This document shows, piece by piece, positions 8,901 through 17,142 of a stretch of DNA of 64,000 bases; position 1 is the first letter of the stretch, and the number at the start of each line of letters is the position of its first letter. The stretch spans positions 744,001 to 808,000 of the forward strand of contig NZ_CP061292.1 of the NCBI RefSeq assembly GCF_018687475.1. The letters are read 5' to 3'. Under the pieces are notes generated by a model, which did not search any database, was not told the origin of the DNA, and saw only the letters and a program-made list of their open reading frames with translations. The position numbers and the translations under genes are program-made. The DNA comes from Polynucleobacter sp. MWH-UH24A. Its GTDB lineage: Bacteria > Pseudomonadota > Gammaproteobacteria > Burkholderiales > Burkholderiaceae.

Positions 8901-9048
8901 GCACGCGATTGGATCGGAGGCTCAACGACCCTTAGCGCTAGTCATCGTGGGCGGTATGATCACTGCAACGATTCTGACCCTGTTTGTCTTACCGGTCTTT
9001 TATGCATGGTTACGGTCTCGTAAAGGAGGTAATCTCTATACTGTATAG
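5971..9048 (+). CDS. Heavy-metal efflux RND pump (CzcA/CusA family), system 1
   Basis: A 1025-residue inner-membrane proton-driven pump with two repeats of six helices and two large periplasmic loops. The start is a GTG with AGGAG a few bases upstream. The helix-4 segment reads LGAIDFGVIVDAAVIVTEN with D395, D401 and E408, the proton-relay residues of heavy-metal RND pumps; the DFG form is that of divalent-cation (Czc/Cnr) types rather than of CusA. The family signature near residues 50-80 (PGRGTTEVEQQITIPVENAL) is also clear. The exported metal is not fixed by the sequence. It is the last pump gene of the 3416-9048 operon. Confidence 0.93.
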   Translation: MSLLSSFVRSVIHKRIIVLACCILLLILGGMALRALPIQPYPGVAPLTIQAISQWPGRGTTEVEQQITIPVENALAGIPGVQTFRSVSLFGLSVVTLKFNNLADPFKARQTFIANLSKVDFPPGVISSVSPDSDATGEIMRYQVVSEYADSTRRKTLQNYEIYKELKQTPGVAEVSSFGGKVRQYQVVILPEKMQAKGVTLSQLVNALSTSNANTGGGLLPSGEQQFVVRGVGLLKNIFDIKQVVVATNNGIPIRIGDIAEVKIGHAPRLGVFQFDDKPDEVEGIVFLRRGENATEVLARVRQKINHLNAHVLPPGIEIKPFYDRQNLLDITIGTVKHTLFFGISLVLVVLYVFLGNFRAAAVVAAVIPLALCFSFIQMDLFDVPANLISLGAIDFGVIVDAAVIVTENVMRHLEDGKKRLNQSIVVAISEVQRAMIYSVCIIIVAYSPLFLMGGVEGIIFKPMAFTMGFALIAAMILSLTFLPAMMSFIFSENFHHKPPGFITALLAWYRPVLRRWMDRPRTIAATSVFILGLALLSTTRLGTAFLPTLEENNIWLRVTLPNTVDLDYSVKISNELRELFRKQPEIEKVAVQIGRPDDGTDPTGVFNQEYGLYLKAPDKMPAGTNKKILIQNLEEELKKIPGLTYSFSQYIQDNVNEALSGVKGENSIKIYGPDLEVLDEKAHEVLKLLKNVRGIADEGILKELGQPTLNIEIDRERAARYNLEMDEIQILVADAIGGTPITQLLEDEKSFGIAIRLQEDHRNDISDIKALLIDVPGGGRIPLSMVAKVKIGDGPFFIYREYGKRYIAIKFSVRGRDLGSAVEDAKFLIEKSVRLPPNYSIAWDGQFNQMKEAQRRLMIIVPLALLGIFFLLLSVFGNIRDASIVLINVPFAAIGGIVALHLAGETLSISALFGFLSLFGIAVLDGVILISFINKVSSEDESQMKDAMVEGASLRVRPVLMTALLSGLGLLPAALSHAIGSEAQRPLALVIVGGMITATILTLFVLPVFYAWLRSRKGGNLYTV

Positions 9049-9071
9049 ATTCAATTGATAAAGTATAGAAA

Positions 9072-10415
9072 TTGACTATTAAGGACTTACTGATTATTGG
9101 TGACGGTTTTTCAGCCGCTGTCGCCTTGGTTCATCTGCTACGTCAAGGGATTGATTCACAATCCATTTCGATTCTTGGTAAACGTACTTTAGGGCGGGGT
9201 AATGCGTATGACTGCGTTAGTCCTGCATTTCGGCTCAATGTGCGTGAGGATCTCCCGATAATCTTCTCCGAGGATCCATTGCATTTTGCGAGCTGGGCTA
9301 AAGAGCACATTAATGACCCCCAAGCCAAAACAAGCGCCGGTTATTTCTATCGACGCAGCGATTTTGGGGCATACATGAGTGGATTGGTTCATCATCAACT
9401 TAGTGGAAGAAATATCAATCAGATTCAAGGCGAGGCACAGCGCATCACTGGGTCTGATGGCCAGTGGAGAGTGGAACTCAAGACTGGTGAACGGATCGAT
9501 GCAAAAGCAATTATTCTGGCAACTGGTAATGCTACCCCGACCTGGCCCTGCACACTGCGTGTGGAAGAGACCTTAAACCATCTCACCTTGACTGAGAACC
9601 CGTGGCTAGGAGATTATCTTCATCGAATACCAGCAAAGGATTCTGTTCTTTTGCTTGGTGGCGGATTGACGGCGCTTGATGCCATCAATGGTTTTGTGGA
9701 ACAGGGTCATCAAGGTAAAGTCTTCGTGATTTCTCCTCGAGCCATTTTTCCGCCTTCCCAGGCGCCATGGATTCGAACTAAGGAGCCAGAATGGCCAAAT
9801 CCGATGAATCCAGCCCGATTGGTGCGCTTTATGCGCCACTATCTCCCCAATACCCCAAGCGATCAATCGGAATGGCAATGCGCGTGGGAGGAGTTACGAC
9901 CCGATCTCAATCGCATTTGGCAGGGGTTTAATCCGCACCAACGTCGTATTTTGATAAAACGCTTTGGATGGCTTTGGAATCTCTATCGATTCCGGGCTTC
10001 ACCACAAACCATTGCGGCATATCATCAATTGCGTGATCTGCAACAAATCGAGTTTCGCTGTGGTCGTGCCAATCAAATTGCGGTGCGGGATGGAGCGATT
10101 CATGTAACCCTATGTCAGGGTGAGGTAGTCCGCGGTCAACACCTAATTAATTGCACCGGTGTGGCACGTGACCCATTGCTTGATCAAATGACGCATACCA
10201 TTGCTAACCCTGATGCACTTAAACGTTCGATTGCAATCGATTCACAGCTTGCCATTCTTGATCAAAACGGCAGGGCCTATCAAAGCCTTTGGATGATTGG
10301 GCCAGCGACCATGGGAAGCTTAGGAGACGTGATTGCGGCAAGTGCGATTGCCAAACAAGCTGAGCAGCTCGCGAAATCAATCCGATTAAACTGGATGGTA
10401 AATTACCATGTCTAA
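9072..10415 (+). CDS. FAD/NAD(P)-binding protein (NAD_binding_9 type)
   Basis: A 447-residue flavoprotein starting at TTG with a dinucleotide-binding motif right at the N-terminus (LLIIGDGFSAAVALVHL), the characteristic RLNVREDLPIIF segment of the FAD-NAD(P)-binding PF13454 group, an ATG motif (IILATGNATP) and a second nucleotide-binding glycine motif (LLLGGGLTALDAI, about residues 192-204). Proteins of this type are uncharacterised oxidoreductases. It follows RND system 1 by 23 bases on the same strand, so it may be co-transcribed, but a link to metal export is only positional. The start must lie close to here because the first motif begins at residue 5. Confidence 0.8.
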   Translation: MTIKDLLIIGDGFSAAVALVHLLRQGIDSQSISILGKRTLGRGNAYDCVSPAFRLNVREDLPIIFSEDPLHFASWAKEHINDPQAKTSAGYFYRRSDFGAYMSGLVHHQLSGRNINQIQGEAQRITGSDGQWRVELKTGERIDAKAIILATGNATPTWPCTLRVEETLNHLTLTENPWLGDYLHRIPAKDSVLLLGGGLTALDAINGFVEQGHQGKVFVISPRAIFPPSQAPWIRTKEPEWPNPMNPARLVRFMRHYLPNTPSDQSEWQCAWEELRPDLNRIWQGFNPHQRRILIKRFGWLWNLYRFRASPQTIAAYHQLRDLQQIEFRCGRANQIAVRDGAIHVTLCQGEVVRGQHLINCTGVARDPLLDQMTHTIANPDALKRSIAIDSQLAILDQNGRAYQSLWMIGPATMGSLGDVIAASAIAKQAEQLAKSIRLNWMVNYHV

Positions 10416-10424
10416 TATTTAATC

Positions 10425-10670
10425 ATGAATCAACTTACAAAGTTTATCCAGGAAAAACTCATCCTAGCAGCTGTTTTAATATTGCTTCATGGCTGTGCCG
10501 CTGTGTTTACTGATGCATCAGACGCTAACCATGTCACGTTTTTGAATAGTGCAGACGAGTCACTTTCGCAGCTTACCGATAAAGCGAATGCTTACTGTCA
10601 ACAGTACGGCAAGCGTGCCGTGTATCGAAAGGGCGATAATTTGCTAGTGGCTGTATTCGATTGCCGTTAA
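10425..10670 (+). CDS. Small putative lipoprotein
   Basis: An 81-residue protein with a hydrophobic N-terminal helix ending in a lipobox-like LHGC (Cys24), then a mature part of under 60 residues containing two further Cys (YCQQYG and the C-terminal FDCR) that could form a disulphide. The His at position -2 of the lipobox is atypical. TAATAT (10413-10418) ends six bases before the ATG and no ribosome binding site is visible, so the transcript may be leaderless. Its stop is only two bases from the convergent patatin gene. The function is unknown. Confidence 0.6.
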   Translation: MNQLTKFIQEKLILAAVLILLHGCAAVFTDASDANHVTFLNSADESLSQLTDKANAYCQQYGKRAVYRKGDNLLVAVFDCR

Positions 10671-10672
10671 GC

Positions 10673-11926
10673 TTACTTCGTTTTCTTTTGAACGGGCTTG
10701 GTATTTAAAAGCTCGGGTTGCATGGTTGTATCTTCCTCAATGGACTTACGGTATCCCGGAGGGTATTTGCTCCAGTCATAGCCTTTGCGAGCCCGCTGAT
10801 AGCCATAGTCATATAGTGCCTGCATGTATTTCGTATCAAATTCTTCAACATGTGGAAAATTGAAGTCTGAGCCGATATACGCTAAATTAAATCCCACCCG
10901 ATCATCCTGCGTAATGTTATAGATGCGGTAAAGATCCCCAATTCCTTGGGATTGAATCAATTGTGAAATCGCACGTCCAGCGATACTCAAGGTACGACGC
11001 TCGGTTTGCTGCCAGTCGATATCCAAGCGGGCGTTACGAATGATGTAGGCCTGACGATTGGTAATGCGCTTCACGCCAATTTCCTTTGCTCGGTTCGCTG
11101 CGGCTCCTGGATAAAGAAAAACCTGGGTTGTCGCGCCACCGTCAACGTGCATTTCTTGAAATTCTTTGCCATCGATCATGAAATCAAACATTACGGGAGG
11201 AAAGGCTGCTGGAATTGATGCCGATGCCAACAAGATCTTGCGAAACAGCTCTAAGGATTCGGGGGAGCCGACGCTTGCGATTTGCCCCATGTTCCAGATC
11301 ACTGGTGTGCCAGCATCAATATTCGTGGTGCCGATTAAAAGCCAGCGACCCCGTTGGTTGTATTCATGGGCTACTTTTTTTAAAAAGTCATCGGTGACAT
11401 GTTTTGATATCAATTGAAACAAAGGTGAGGTATCCGCTAACCCATCGCCAAAGAACCCTGACAAAAAGCCGCGCGATTTAAAAATATCACTCGGTTTTAC
11501 TTGGGTGTATACCTCCGTGAGAACGCGATCGTAGTCTTTACCTAAGTAGGCAAACGGTGCAATGAGGGCCCCGGTACTAATTCCAGTGACCAAATTAAAC
11601 TCGGGGCGCGTGCCTTGCTCGGTCCAACCAACCAAGAGACCTGCACCAAATGCACCATTGTCACCACCTCCCGATAATGACAGGTAGTTACTCTTGTCAC
11701 CCAGAATAGTTTTACTCAAGCGCCGATTAAGAGTGTTGACATCATCTACAAAGCTATTAATTCCGGCGGAAGTGGCTATTAAATATCGAGTACTTTGCAT
11801 GCCGGCGATTTGCGCACGGGTTAAATCAGAGGCCGGCACTGCAGCTTTGCGCTCCAAGGTGCTGCAGGCACTTAGCGCTAGGACACTGAGGATTAATGCG
11901 ATGTTACGAATCAATAGGTTGCGCAT
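10673..11926 (-). CDS. Patatin-like phospholipase, lipoprotein
   Basis: A 417-residue patatin-family acyl hydrolase with a lipoprotein signal (LALSAC, Cys21), so probably anchored in an envelope membrane facing the periplasm. The active-site elements are all present: the glycine-rich oxyanion motif GGGDNGAFGAG (86-96), the nucleophile elbow GISTG with Ser117, and the catalytic Asp in DGG (D262). The C-terminus is charged and contains no membrane helix. It is the last gene of a minus-strand run (DUF3302, HlyD adaptor, NodT channel, patatin). The 39-base gap to the channel gene suggests co-transcription. The lipid substrate is unknown. Confidence 0.9.
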   Translation of the reverse strand: MRNLLIRNIALILSVLALSACSTLERKAAVPASDLTRAQIAGMQSTRYLIATSAGINSFVDDVNTLNRRLSKTILGDKSNYLSLSGGGDNGAFGAGLLVGWTEQGTRPEFNLVTGISTGALIAPFAYLGKDYDRVLTEVYTQVKPSDIFKSRGFLSGFFGDGLADTSPLFQLISKHVTDDFLKKVAHEYNQRGRWLLIGTTNIDAGTPVIWNMGQIASVGSPESLELFRKILLASASIPAAFPPVMFDFMIDGKEFQEMHVDGGATTQVFLYPGAAANRAKEIGVKRITNRQAYIIRNARLDIDWQQTERRTLSIAGRAISQLIQSQGIGDLYRIYNITQDDRVGFNLAYIGSDFNFPHVEEFDTKYMQALYDYGYQRARKGYDWSKYPPGYRKSIEEDTTMQPELLNTKPVQKKTK

Positions 11927-11965
11927 AAGTTATTTCGATCTAAAAAAAGTAAATGGATCTTGGGA

Positions 11966-13360
11966 TTAAGGAGTCGGTGAGCCGCCAAGCGCAAGGTAAA
12001 GATTAACTCGTTGAGTAAGTGCATCAACTTGGCCTTGGCGGACATTGATTTCAGTGGTATTGGTTTTGATCTTCTGTTGCTGAATCTGACGCTGATCAAT
12101 CCGCCCAATTGAAAATTCTTGTTCGGTATTTCGAAGGATTTGCTTTTGTTCCTTCAATTGGGTTTGGAGTGCGATGGTGCGCTCGCGCCAAGTCATTTCG
12201 CCATTAAGAGCATTCTCGACGTCTCCAAATGCATTGAGTACTACTTTGCCATAGTTGGCTAGGGCTGCTTGTGCCTCTGCATTCTGATACGCAATTTGTG
12301 CTTCTATGGCGCCGCCCTGAAAAAGGGGCATCATCACATTCGCCCCAACACCCAAACTGCTACTTGGCCCATTGACTAAACTAAAAACCTGGCTATTGAT
12401 GTAACCAAACCCAGCGGTCAGGCTAATTTTGGGAAGACGCGCCATGCGTTTCTCAGCTGCGGCATAAAAGGCACTATTAACGCGAGCCTCAGCCGCCATG
12501 ATGTCGGGGCGGCGCTCCAAAATATCCGTTGGAATACCGGGTGCAACTGGGGGTGGCAAGGCAGGAAGCTCGGTGCTCTTGAGTGGTTTAGCATGGGGAT
12601 AACGCCCAACTAAGATTTCTACGGCGCGCAGGGCTTGGTCGCGCGATTGCTTAATAACGAATTCTGCCTCTTTGCTCTGAGCAGCCATCGCTCTTGCTGT
12701 AGAGACTTCAGACTTAGATGATGCCCCAATTTTTTCCCGAATAGCAGTGAGCTCTGCATAACGAGCTGCGGCATTGGCATTATCTTCACTCAGCCGTGCC
12801 TGATCCTGTAAGCCTCGGGCGAGCCAAACTGTTTTAGTCAGGGTGCCCACAAGCGACAGTTGAGCCGCCTCTTGTTCTGCATTGAGCGCACGCGCATTCT
12901 CGCGCGCACCAGCAACTTGATTGCGTACTCGTCCCCAGAGGTCTAACTCCCAATTTGCACCAATGTAATAGCCGGTTAAACCACTGCCACTCGAGCCAAT
13001 ACGACCACCTGTATTACCAACTACGCCTAAACCTGGATACTGTGCACCACCCGCCGCATCAATTAAAGCTTGGGCTTGCAAACGTCGCGCAGCCATTACT
13101 CGAATATCCGGATGATTTTGGAGAGCCTCAGCCACTAAGTCATTCAGTTCTGGATCATTAAATTGCTTAAGCCAGGCTTGATCGAGAATCGGACCGCTTA
13201 CGCGTGAGGCACTGAATTGAGTAGGGATTGCAAGCTTTGGTAGCGATTGATCACGCAGTGCTTGGCCGCTTAGTGGATCTTGAATTGCGCAGCCGCTTAG
13301 CAATACCATCATCCAGCTTGATCCATTGATTAAACCTTTGCGTAAAGAATCGGTATTCAT
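11966..13360 (-). CDS. NodT-family outer membrane efflux lipoprotein
   Basis: A 464-residue outer membrane factor with a lipobox (VLLSGC, Cys24) and two OEP repeats. Family landmarks are LPKLAIPTQF after the signal, the QAWLKQFNDPELNDLVAEAL segment and the PTDILERRPDIMAAEARV stretch that opens the second repeat in NodT proteins. It would provide the exit duct for an adaptor-dependent transporter. It starts one base after the HlyD-family gene ends, so the pair is translationally linked. No matching inner-membrane transporter is adjacent, which is odd for a full tripartite system. Confidence 0.92.
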   Translation of the reverse strand: MNTDSLRKGLINGSSWMMVLLSGCAIQDPLSGQALRDQSLPKLAIPTQFSASRVSGPILDQAWLKQFNDPELNDLVAEALQNHPDIRVMAARRLQAQALIDAAGGAQYPGLGVVGNTGGRIGSSGSGLTGYYIGANWELDLWGRVRNQVAGARENARALNAEQEAAQLSLVGTLTKTVWLARGLQDQARLSEDNANAAARYAELTAIREKIGASSKSEVSTARAMAAQSKEAEFVIKQSRDQALRAVEILVGRYPHAKPLKSTELPALPPPVAPGIPTDILERRPDIMAAEARVNSAFYAAAEKRMARLPKISLTAGFGYINSQVFSLVNGPSSSLGVGANVMMPLFQGGAIEAQIAYQNAEAQAALANYGKVVLNAFGDVENALNGEMTWRERTIALQTQLKEQKQILRNTEQEFSIGRIDQRQIQQQKIKTNTTEINVRQGQVDALTQRVNLYLALGGSPTP

Positions 13361-13361
13361 G

Positions 13362-14318
13362 TCAATGCAACTTCGGAACGATGTAATTGAGCTTGGTACC
13401 TACTCGCAACATGACCTTACGAATAATGTGTAAGAAGGCCAAATGATTGGTGTATACCGCACCCTCGCCCACAGCGCCCGCAGGCAGTAGGGGGTAGTTC
13501 TTGGTCTCATCCAAAACCAACTTAACAGCAAAACGATTCGCCGTCATATCTCTTAAGCCAATGGTGGGTAGGTTACCGCTGACATTGAGTTGCCCCTGGC
13601 CCTCAGCATAAATGACCGACTCAACTTTGGCCTTGAGGATCTCGCCTGGAAGGCTCGGAATAAAGAACTCCGCTTCATTGCCAGGCTCAATTTGATGCAA
13701 CTCATTTTGTTTAAAGAGGGCATAAATTTGTGGCGTATCTTCCATGAAGGTCATGACCGAGGAAATTGGAAAGGCAGCCACATAAGCGCCGGGACGAAGT
13801 TGTACGTTCACGATGATGCCGTCCGATGGAGCGCGCATGACCGTTTGCTCGAGATCGTACTGCGCGTGTTTGAATTGTTCTTGAAGATCGAGCAAATCGG
13901 CTTGTGCCTTCTCAAGATCGAAACGATTTCCAGCGCCAGCAGCAACCAATTGTTGATTCTCGGAGACTCGCAAGGTTGCTAAATCCAATTTAGCTTTGAT
14001 CGAGTTCACCTGCGCTTTATATTGAGTCGCATCAATCTTAAACAATACATCCCCTTGTTTGACACGCTGATTAATGCGCACTGGAACGTCGATGACACGT
14101 CCTTTTACCTGACTCACAATGCCCACGCTGTTGCGGACCACAATGACATCTCCAGACGATGGGGCAAAAACATTGAGTAACAGAATGAGCGTAATCATCC
14201 CAACCACGGGGATTGTGACTACGATTACCTTGGCCGAGGTAGTCCAAGGTAAGAGTTTGAACTTAAAAAAGATTAGCCAAACAATCGTGGCATAGATAGC
14301 AAGGAGGAGAGCTTCCAT
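13362..14318 (-). CDS. HlyD-family membrane fusion protein (YiaV/YibH-like)
   Basis: A 318-residue adaptor with two N-terminal membrane helices (about residues 2-20 and 30-51) rather than one. These are followed by a lipoyl half (RVIDVPVRINQRVKQGDVLFKID), a coiled-coil hairpin, a second lipoyl half (APSDGIIVNVQLRPGAYV) and a beta-barrel domain. The two-helix start plus the adjacent DUF3302 gene match the E. coli yiaW-yiaV pair, whose substrate is not established. Its start overlaps the stop of the DUF3302 gene, and NodT follows after one base. Confidence 0.88.
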   Translation of the reverse strand: MEALLLAIYATIVWLIFFKFKLLPWTTSAKVIVVTIPVVGMITLILLLNVFAPSSGDVIVVRNSVGIVSQVKGRVIDVPVRINQRVKQGDVLFKIDATQYKAQVNSIKAKLDLATLRVSENQQLVAAGAGNRFDLEKAQADLLDLQEQFKHAQYDLEQTVMRAPSDGIIVNVQLRPGAYVAAFPISSVMTFMEDTPQIYALFKQNELHQIEPGNEAEFFIPSLPGEILKAKVESVIYAEGQGQLNVSGNLPTIGLRDMTANRFAVKLVLDETKNYPLLPAGAVGEGAVYTNHLAFLHIIRKVMLRVGTKLNYIVPKLH

Positions 14319-14710
14319 TAGGGGTTGCTCGACTCTGGTTTGGATTTTGGATCTGTTTCATGAATCGGTGAGTACTGATCTGTACTATAGGCAAGTTTGT
14401 ACATGGTTGGTCGGGTATACGCCCATAAGTAGGCAAAGGGCCACAGAAGACCGCCAAAAAATAGCGAAAGAACGCATAAAGCATGAATGGCATCGCGTTG
14501 CGGATGTTGACGGCGTTTTGCAACCGTATCTGGCCAAATGTGGACAAACCAAAAGAGTGCGATTAAGGCAATCGGCAAAACAATAATCACAACCCACGAA
14601 ACGAGATTTGCAAACCCATCAATTAAATGAGCGGGCATGAATGAAGCATGGGCAGGCAAAGGGAGGAGTAATGCAGATACCATCACAAGAAGGAGGGCGC
14701 TTGTATTCAT
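14318..14710 (-). CDS. DUF3302 inner-membrane protein (YiaW-like)
   Basis: A 130-residue protein with an N-terminal signal-like helix, then two membrane helices (around residues 34-55 and 80-100). It carries the DUF3302 core: a helix ending in a His/Trp-containing segment, KRRQHPQRDAIHALCVLSLF, and LLWPFAYLWAYTRP. It is the promoter-proximal gene of the minus-strand cluster and has an AAGGA site about seven bases before the ATG. DUF3302 proteins accompany YiaV-like adaptors; their role is unknown. An attractive but untested idea is that this protein completes the adaptor complex in place of a classical transporter. Confidence 0.85.
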   Translation of the reverse strand: MNTSALLLVMVSALLLPLPAHASFMPAHLIDGFANLVSWVVIIVLPIALIALFWFVHIWPDTVAKRRQHPQRDAIHALCVLSLFFGGLLWPFAYLWAYTRPTMYKLAYSTDQYSPIHETDPKSKPESSNP

Positions 14711-14816
14711 TGGCTATTCCTTAAGTTGGTATGAATTTGGCTAGACAAATCATACATTGCCAAGAGTATGATCGATAGCCTATGGAGAAGGCTATTTGCC
14801 ATAAAGCTAATATTCC

Positions 14817-15824
14817 CTAGAAAGCCTCTTTCTCCGCTTCTAAATAGGCAAGGCTTGTGTATTTACCAATATTGCCGTCAAAGCCTTGCATCGTTTTGGC
14901 TCGTTTGCTAACCCGTGGGTCCTTCAGGACTAATGATTTGGCGACGCTTAGATCTTGACCATCTTTTACGGCTTTGACACAGGTATCGTAAATGCCTGCT
15001 AAGAACTCACCATATTCATTGAGGAGCTGTTTGCTCGGCTCCCCATGACCCGGGACCCAAAGTTGATCCCCCTCAGTGGCTTGTAAATTCTTATAGGTCT
15101 TAAATGTCCCCACATACGATCCATCATCAATATTGGCGATGCGATTACCCATGGCAATATCACCAACATAGGTCACCTTGTCTTCAATGACCTGCATGCA
15201 AATATCGCCCGGTGTATGCGCAGTGCCATGGTGATGAACCTTAATGCGCACATCACCAAAATGAAATACATCACCGTGATTTGCGTCATGGGTTGGTGGA
15301 ATTACTTTGGTGCCTGCAGTTGCTTGATTGGTCCAGCGCTCCATCAAATTGCGCCATGCATTGCCTTCAATGCCTTTGATCTGTTTAATGGAGTAAGGAT
15401 GGGCATAAATGGGCATGACCTTACTGTAGGTCTCAATAAATGCTTGATTTCCTAAAAAATGATCGCCATGGTAATGCGAATTAAAAATCGCAATCACCGG
15501 CTTATCAGTTACCTTCTTGATCATCCGGATTGCCATTTCACCAATTTGCAAGGAGGCACCGGTATCTAAAATAACCACGCCTTTGCTGGTGACCACAAAG
15601 GTGACATTGGCCATCATGCCGCGATTTTCAGGTGTTGGAAAACCATCGGGCGAATAAATTAGCCATACATGCTTACTAATTTGCTTTGCAGGAATATCCT
15701 TGACTGGCGGCCCTTTAAAAAAATCCTCAGCCGCACTCGCAAACTGCATGGCTTGCGGGGCAAGCATGATCCCGCTCGCTCCAGCGATCCATTTGAGTGC
15801 CTGACGACGCGAACGAGCAGCCAT
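14817..15824 (-). CDS. Tat-exported MBL-fold metallo-hydrolase
   Basis: A 335-residue metallo-beta-lactamase-fold protein. The N-terminus has a twin-arginine-like signal (RSRRQALKWIAGASG) and a cleavage region near SAAED, so it acts in the periplasm. The metal-binding HYHGDH (117-122), a downstream His in the TAHTPGD stretch, a Asp in TYVGDI and a GHGEP motif give a complete dinuclear site. Similar proteins occur as SoxH-like or quinoprotein-relay hydrolases of unknown substrate. GGGGG about six bases before the ATG is a good binding site. It is separated from sbtA by 95 bases and is probably its own unit. Confidence 0.88.
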   Translation of the reverse strand: MAARSRRQALKWIAGASGIMLAPQAMQFASAAEDFFKGPPVKDIPAKQISKHVWLIYSPDGFPTPENRGMMANVTFVVTSKGVVILDTGASLQIGEMAIRMIKKVTDKPVIAIFNSHYHGDHFLGNQAFIETYSKVMPIYAHPYSIKQIKGIEGNAWRNLMERWTNQATAGTKVIPPTHDANHGDVFHFGDVRIKVHHHGTAHTPGDICMQVIEDKVTYVGDIAMGNRIANIDDGSYVGTFKTYKNLQATEGDQLWVPGHGEPSKQLLNEYGEFLAGIYDTCVKAVKDGQDLSVAKSLVLKDPRVSKRAKTMQGFDGNIGKYTSLAYLEAEKEAF

Positions 15825-15919
15825 TGAATACCCCCATTGATATATTCAGTTTAGCGAATATTTACCCAGCCCCATCAAAATGAGTGATTACCTGAGTAAT
15901 TTATTCATCCTTGGGGAAG

Positions 15920-16879
15920 CTACCCCATCACTAATTTGGCAATCTGAGTGTAAAGAGGGATTCCGATGATTAAATTAAGAGGAAAGGTAATACCTAAGGA
16001 CATACCCATATATAAAGCGGGACTCACCTCGGGTAAGGCGTGCCGCAATACCGCTGGAACCGCGATGTAAGACGCGCTAGCGGCTAACACCATCAATAGA
16101 ATCGTGTTGCCCAATTCCACCTTGAAGAGGTAGCAGAGCAATAACGCAAAGAGCGAGTGACAAAGCGGTGCGATAAAAGCGTACACAATCAAACGTCTGG
16201 GTTTGCCCTTGAGATCCACAAAACTCTTCGCACTCATTAAACCCATATCCAGTAAAAAGAATGCCAGCATGCCTTTGAACAAGTCCACCGAGAACGGTGC
16301 CATCACCTTTTGTCCATCCGGACCTGAAATGATGCCAATCAACATGGCACCGAGAAGCAATAACTGTGCACCATCGGTAAATGACTCGTGCAGTAGTTTG
16401 CCCACTTTCATGGGTTGCTTGGATTGCGACATCGAGGATTTCGCACGATTGGCGAGGAAGATCGCCAAAATAATGGCCGGGGATTCCATGAGTGCCATCG
16501 CAGCGGCCATGTGACCACCATACTCAATCTGAACATGATTAAGGTATTGGGTGGCAGTAATGAAGGTGACCGCACTAACGGATCCATACGTCGCTGCAAT
16601 TGCTGCGGAATCCAAGGCATTGAGTTTGGTCTTTAAAAAGTAATAACTAACGAGCGGAATAATGCAGGCAAGGGCAATCGCAATTCCTAAACTGGTAGTA
16701 ATTGCAAAGGTAAGTCCAGATTGGTGCAAAGCGAACCCACCTTTTAGTCCCAAAGCCATTAAAAGGTAAAGAGACAGAAAGCGGGTGATGGGTTGCGGGA
16801 TCTCGAGGTTGGAACGAACCAATCCTGCAAATACGCCAAAGATAAAAAACAGGATGGCGGGATCAATAATCGTGCTCAT
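15920..16879 (-). CDS. sbtA: SbtA-type sodium-dependent bicarbonate permease
   Basis: A 319-residue membrane protein of the Sbt_1 (DUF897) family with about ten helices in two inverted halves; the first half includes LEIPQPITRFLSLYLLMALGLKGGFAL and the second LFKGMLAFFLLDMGLMSAKSF. Characterised members in cyanobacteria import bicarbonate with sodium and are controlled by the PII-like protein SbtB encoded next to them. Here no sbtB follows. However, a PII-like gene ends the operon that diverges from the other side of the shared control region (16880-17141). Bicarbonate transport is inferred from family only. Confidence 0.85.
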   Translation of the reverse strand: MSTIIDPAILFFIFGVFAGLVRSNLEIPQPITRFLSLYLLMALGLKGGFALHQSGLTFAITTSLGIAIALACIIPLVSYYFLKTKLNALDSAAIAATYGSVSAVTFITATQYLNHVQIEYGGHMAAAMALMESPAIILAIFLANRAKSSMSQSKQPMKVGKLLHESFTDGAQLLLLGAMLIGIISGPDGQKVMAPFSVDLFKGMLAFFLLDMGLMSAKSFVDLKGKPRRLIVYAFIAPLCHSLFALLLCYLFKVELGNTILLMVLAASASYIAVPAVLRHALPEVSPALYMGMSLGITFPLNLIIGIPLYTQIAKLVMG

Positions 16880-17020
16880 GAATTGTTATTTTCTCATTTT
16901 TGTAACCTAGGATTCGAAAAGTGCAACGCACCGCTGTATATGGGCCATCGCAGAATAGGCCTAAATTTATTAGGGAAATCACTAATTCGTAATCTATGGT
17001 CAAATCCATTCATCGATTTT

Positions 17021-17142
17021 GGGGAGTAGCCTGCCTAGCAATAGGTCTTGCGCATCGACATTCCGGAAAGCCGTGAAGAGCTGACCCGGTGCGTGAGGGG
17101 AATCAGTCCTTGGCCAGACCAGTTTTTAGTATTGGAAAACTG
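17021..17142 (+). promoter_or_regulatory. Candidate yybP-ykoY (manganese) riboswitch leader
   Basis: In the 262-base divergent gap (16880-17141), the czc-side leader carries the marks of the yybP-ykoY class: GGGGAGTAGC at 17021-17030, a variable hairpin (CCTA 17034-17037, GCAA loop, TAGG 17042-17045), the internal strand ATCGACATTC (17054-17063) with ATTCC pairing to GGAAT at 17099-17103, and the closing GGCCAGACC (17112-17120). Directly after it, CAGTTTT (17120-17126) can pair with AAAACTG (17136-17142), overlapping both the aptamer end and the GTG start, which suits translational control. In this class Mn2+ binding normally switches expression on. The assignment is by eye from remembered consensus; the outer P1 stem looks weak. 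Confidence 0.6.

Noticed and set aside
14775..14795. ATAGCC/GGCTAT hairpin after the MBL-fold gene
   Set aside because: Only six base pairs with a nine-base loop and no T-run; not a convincing terminator.
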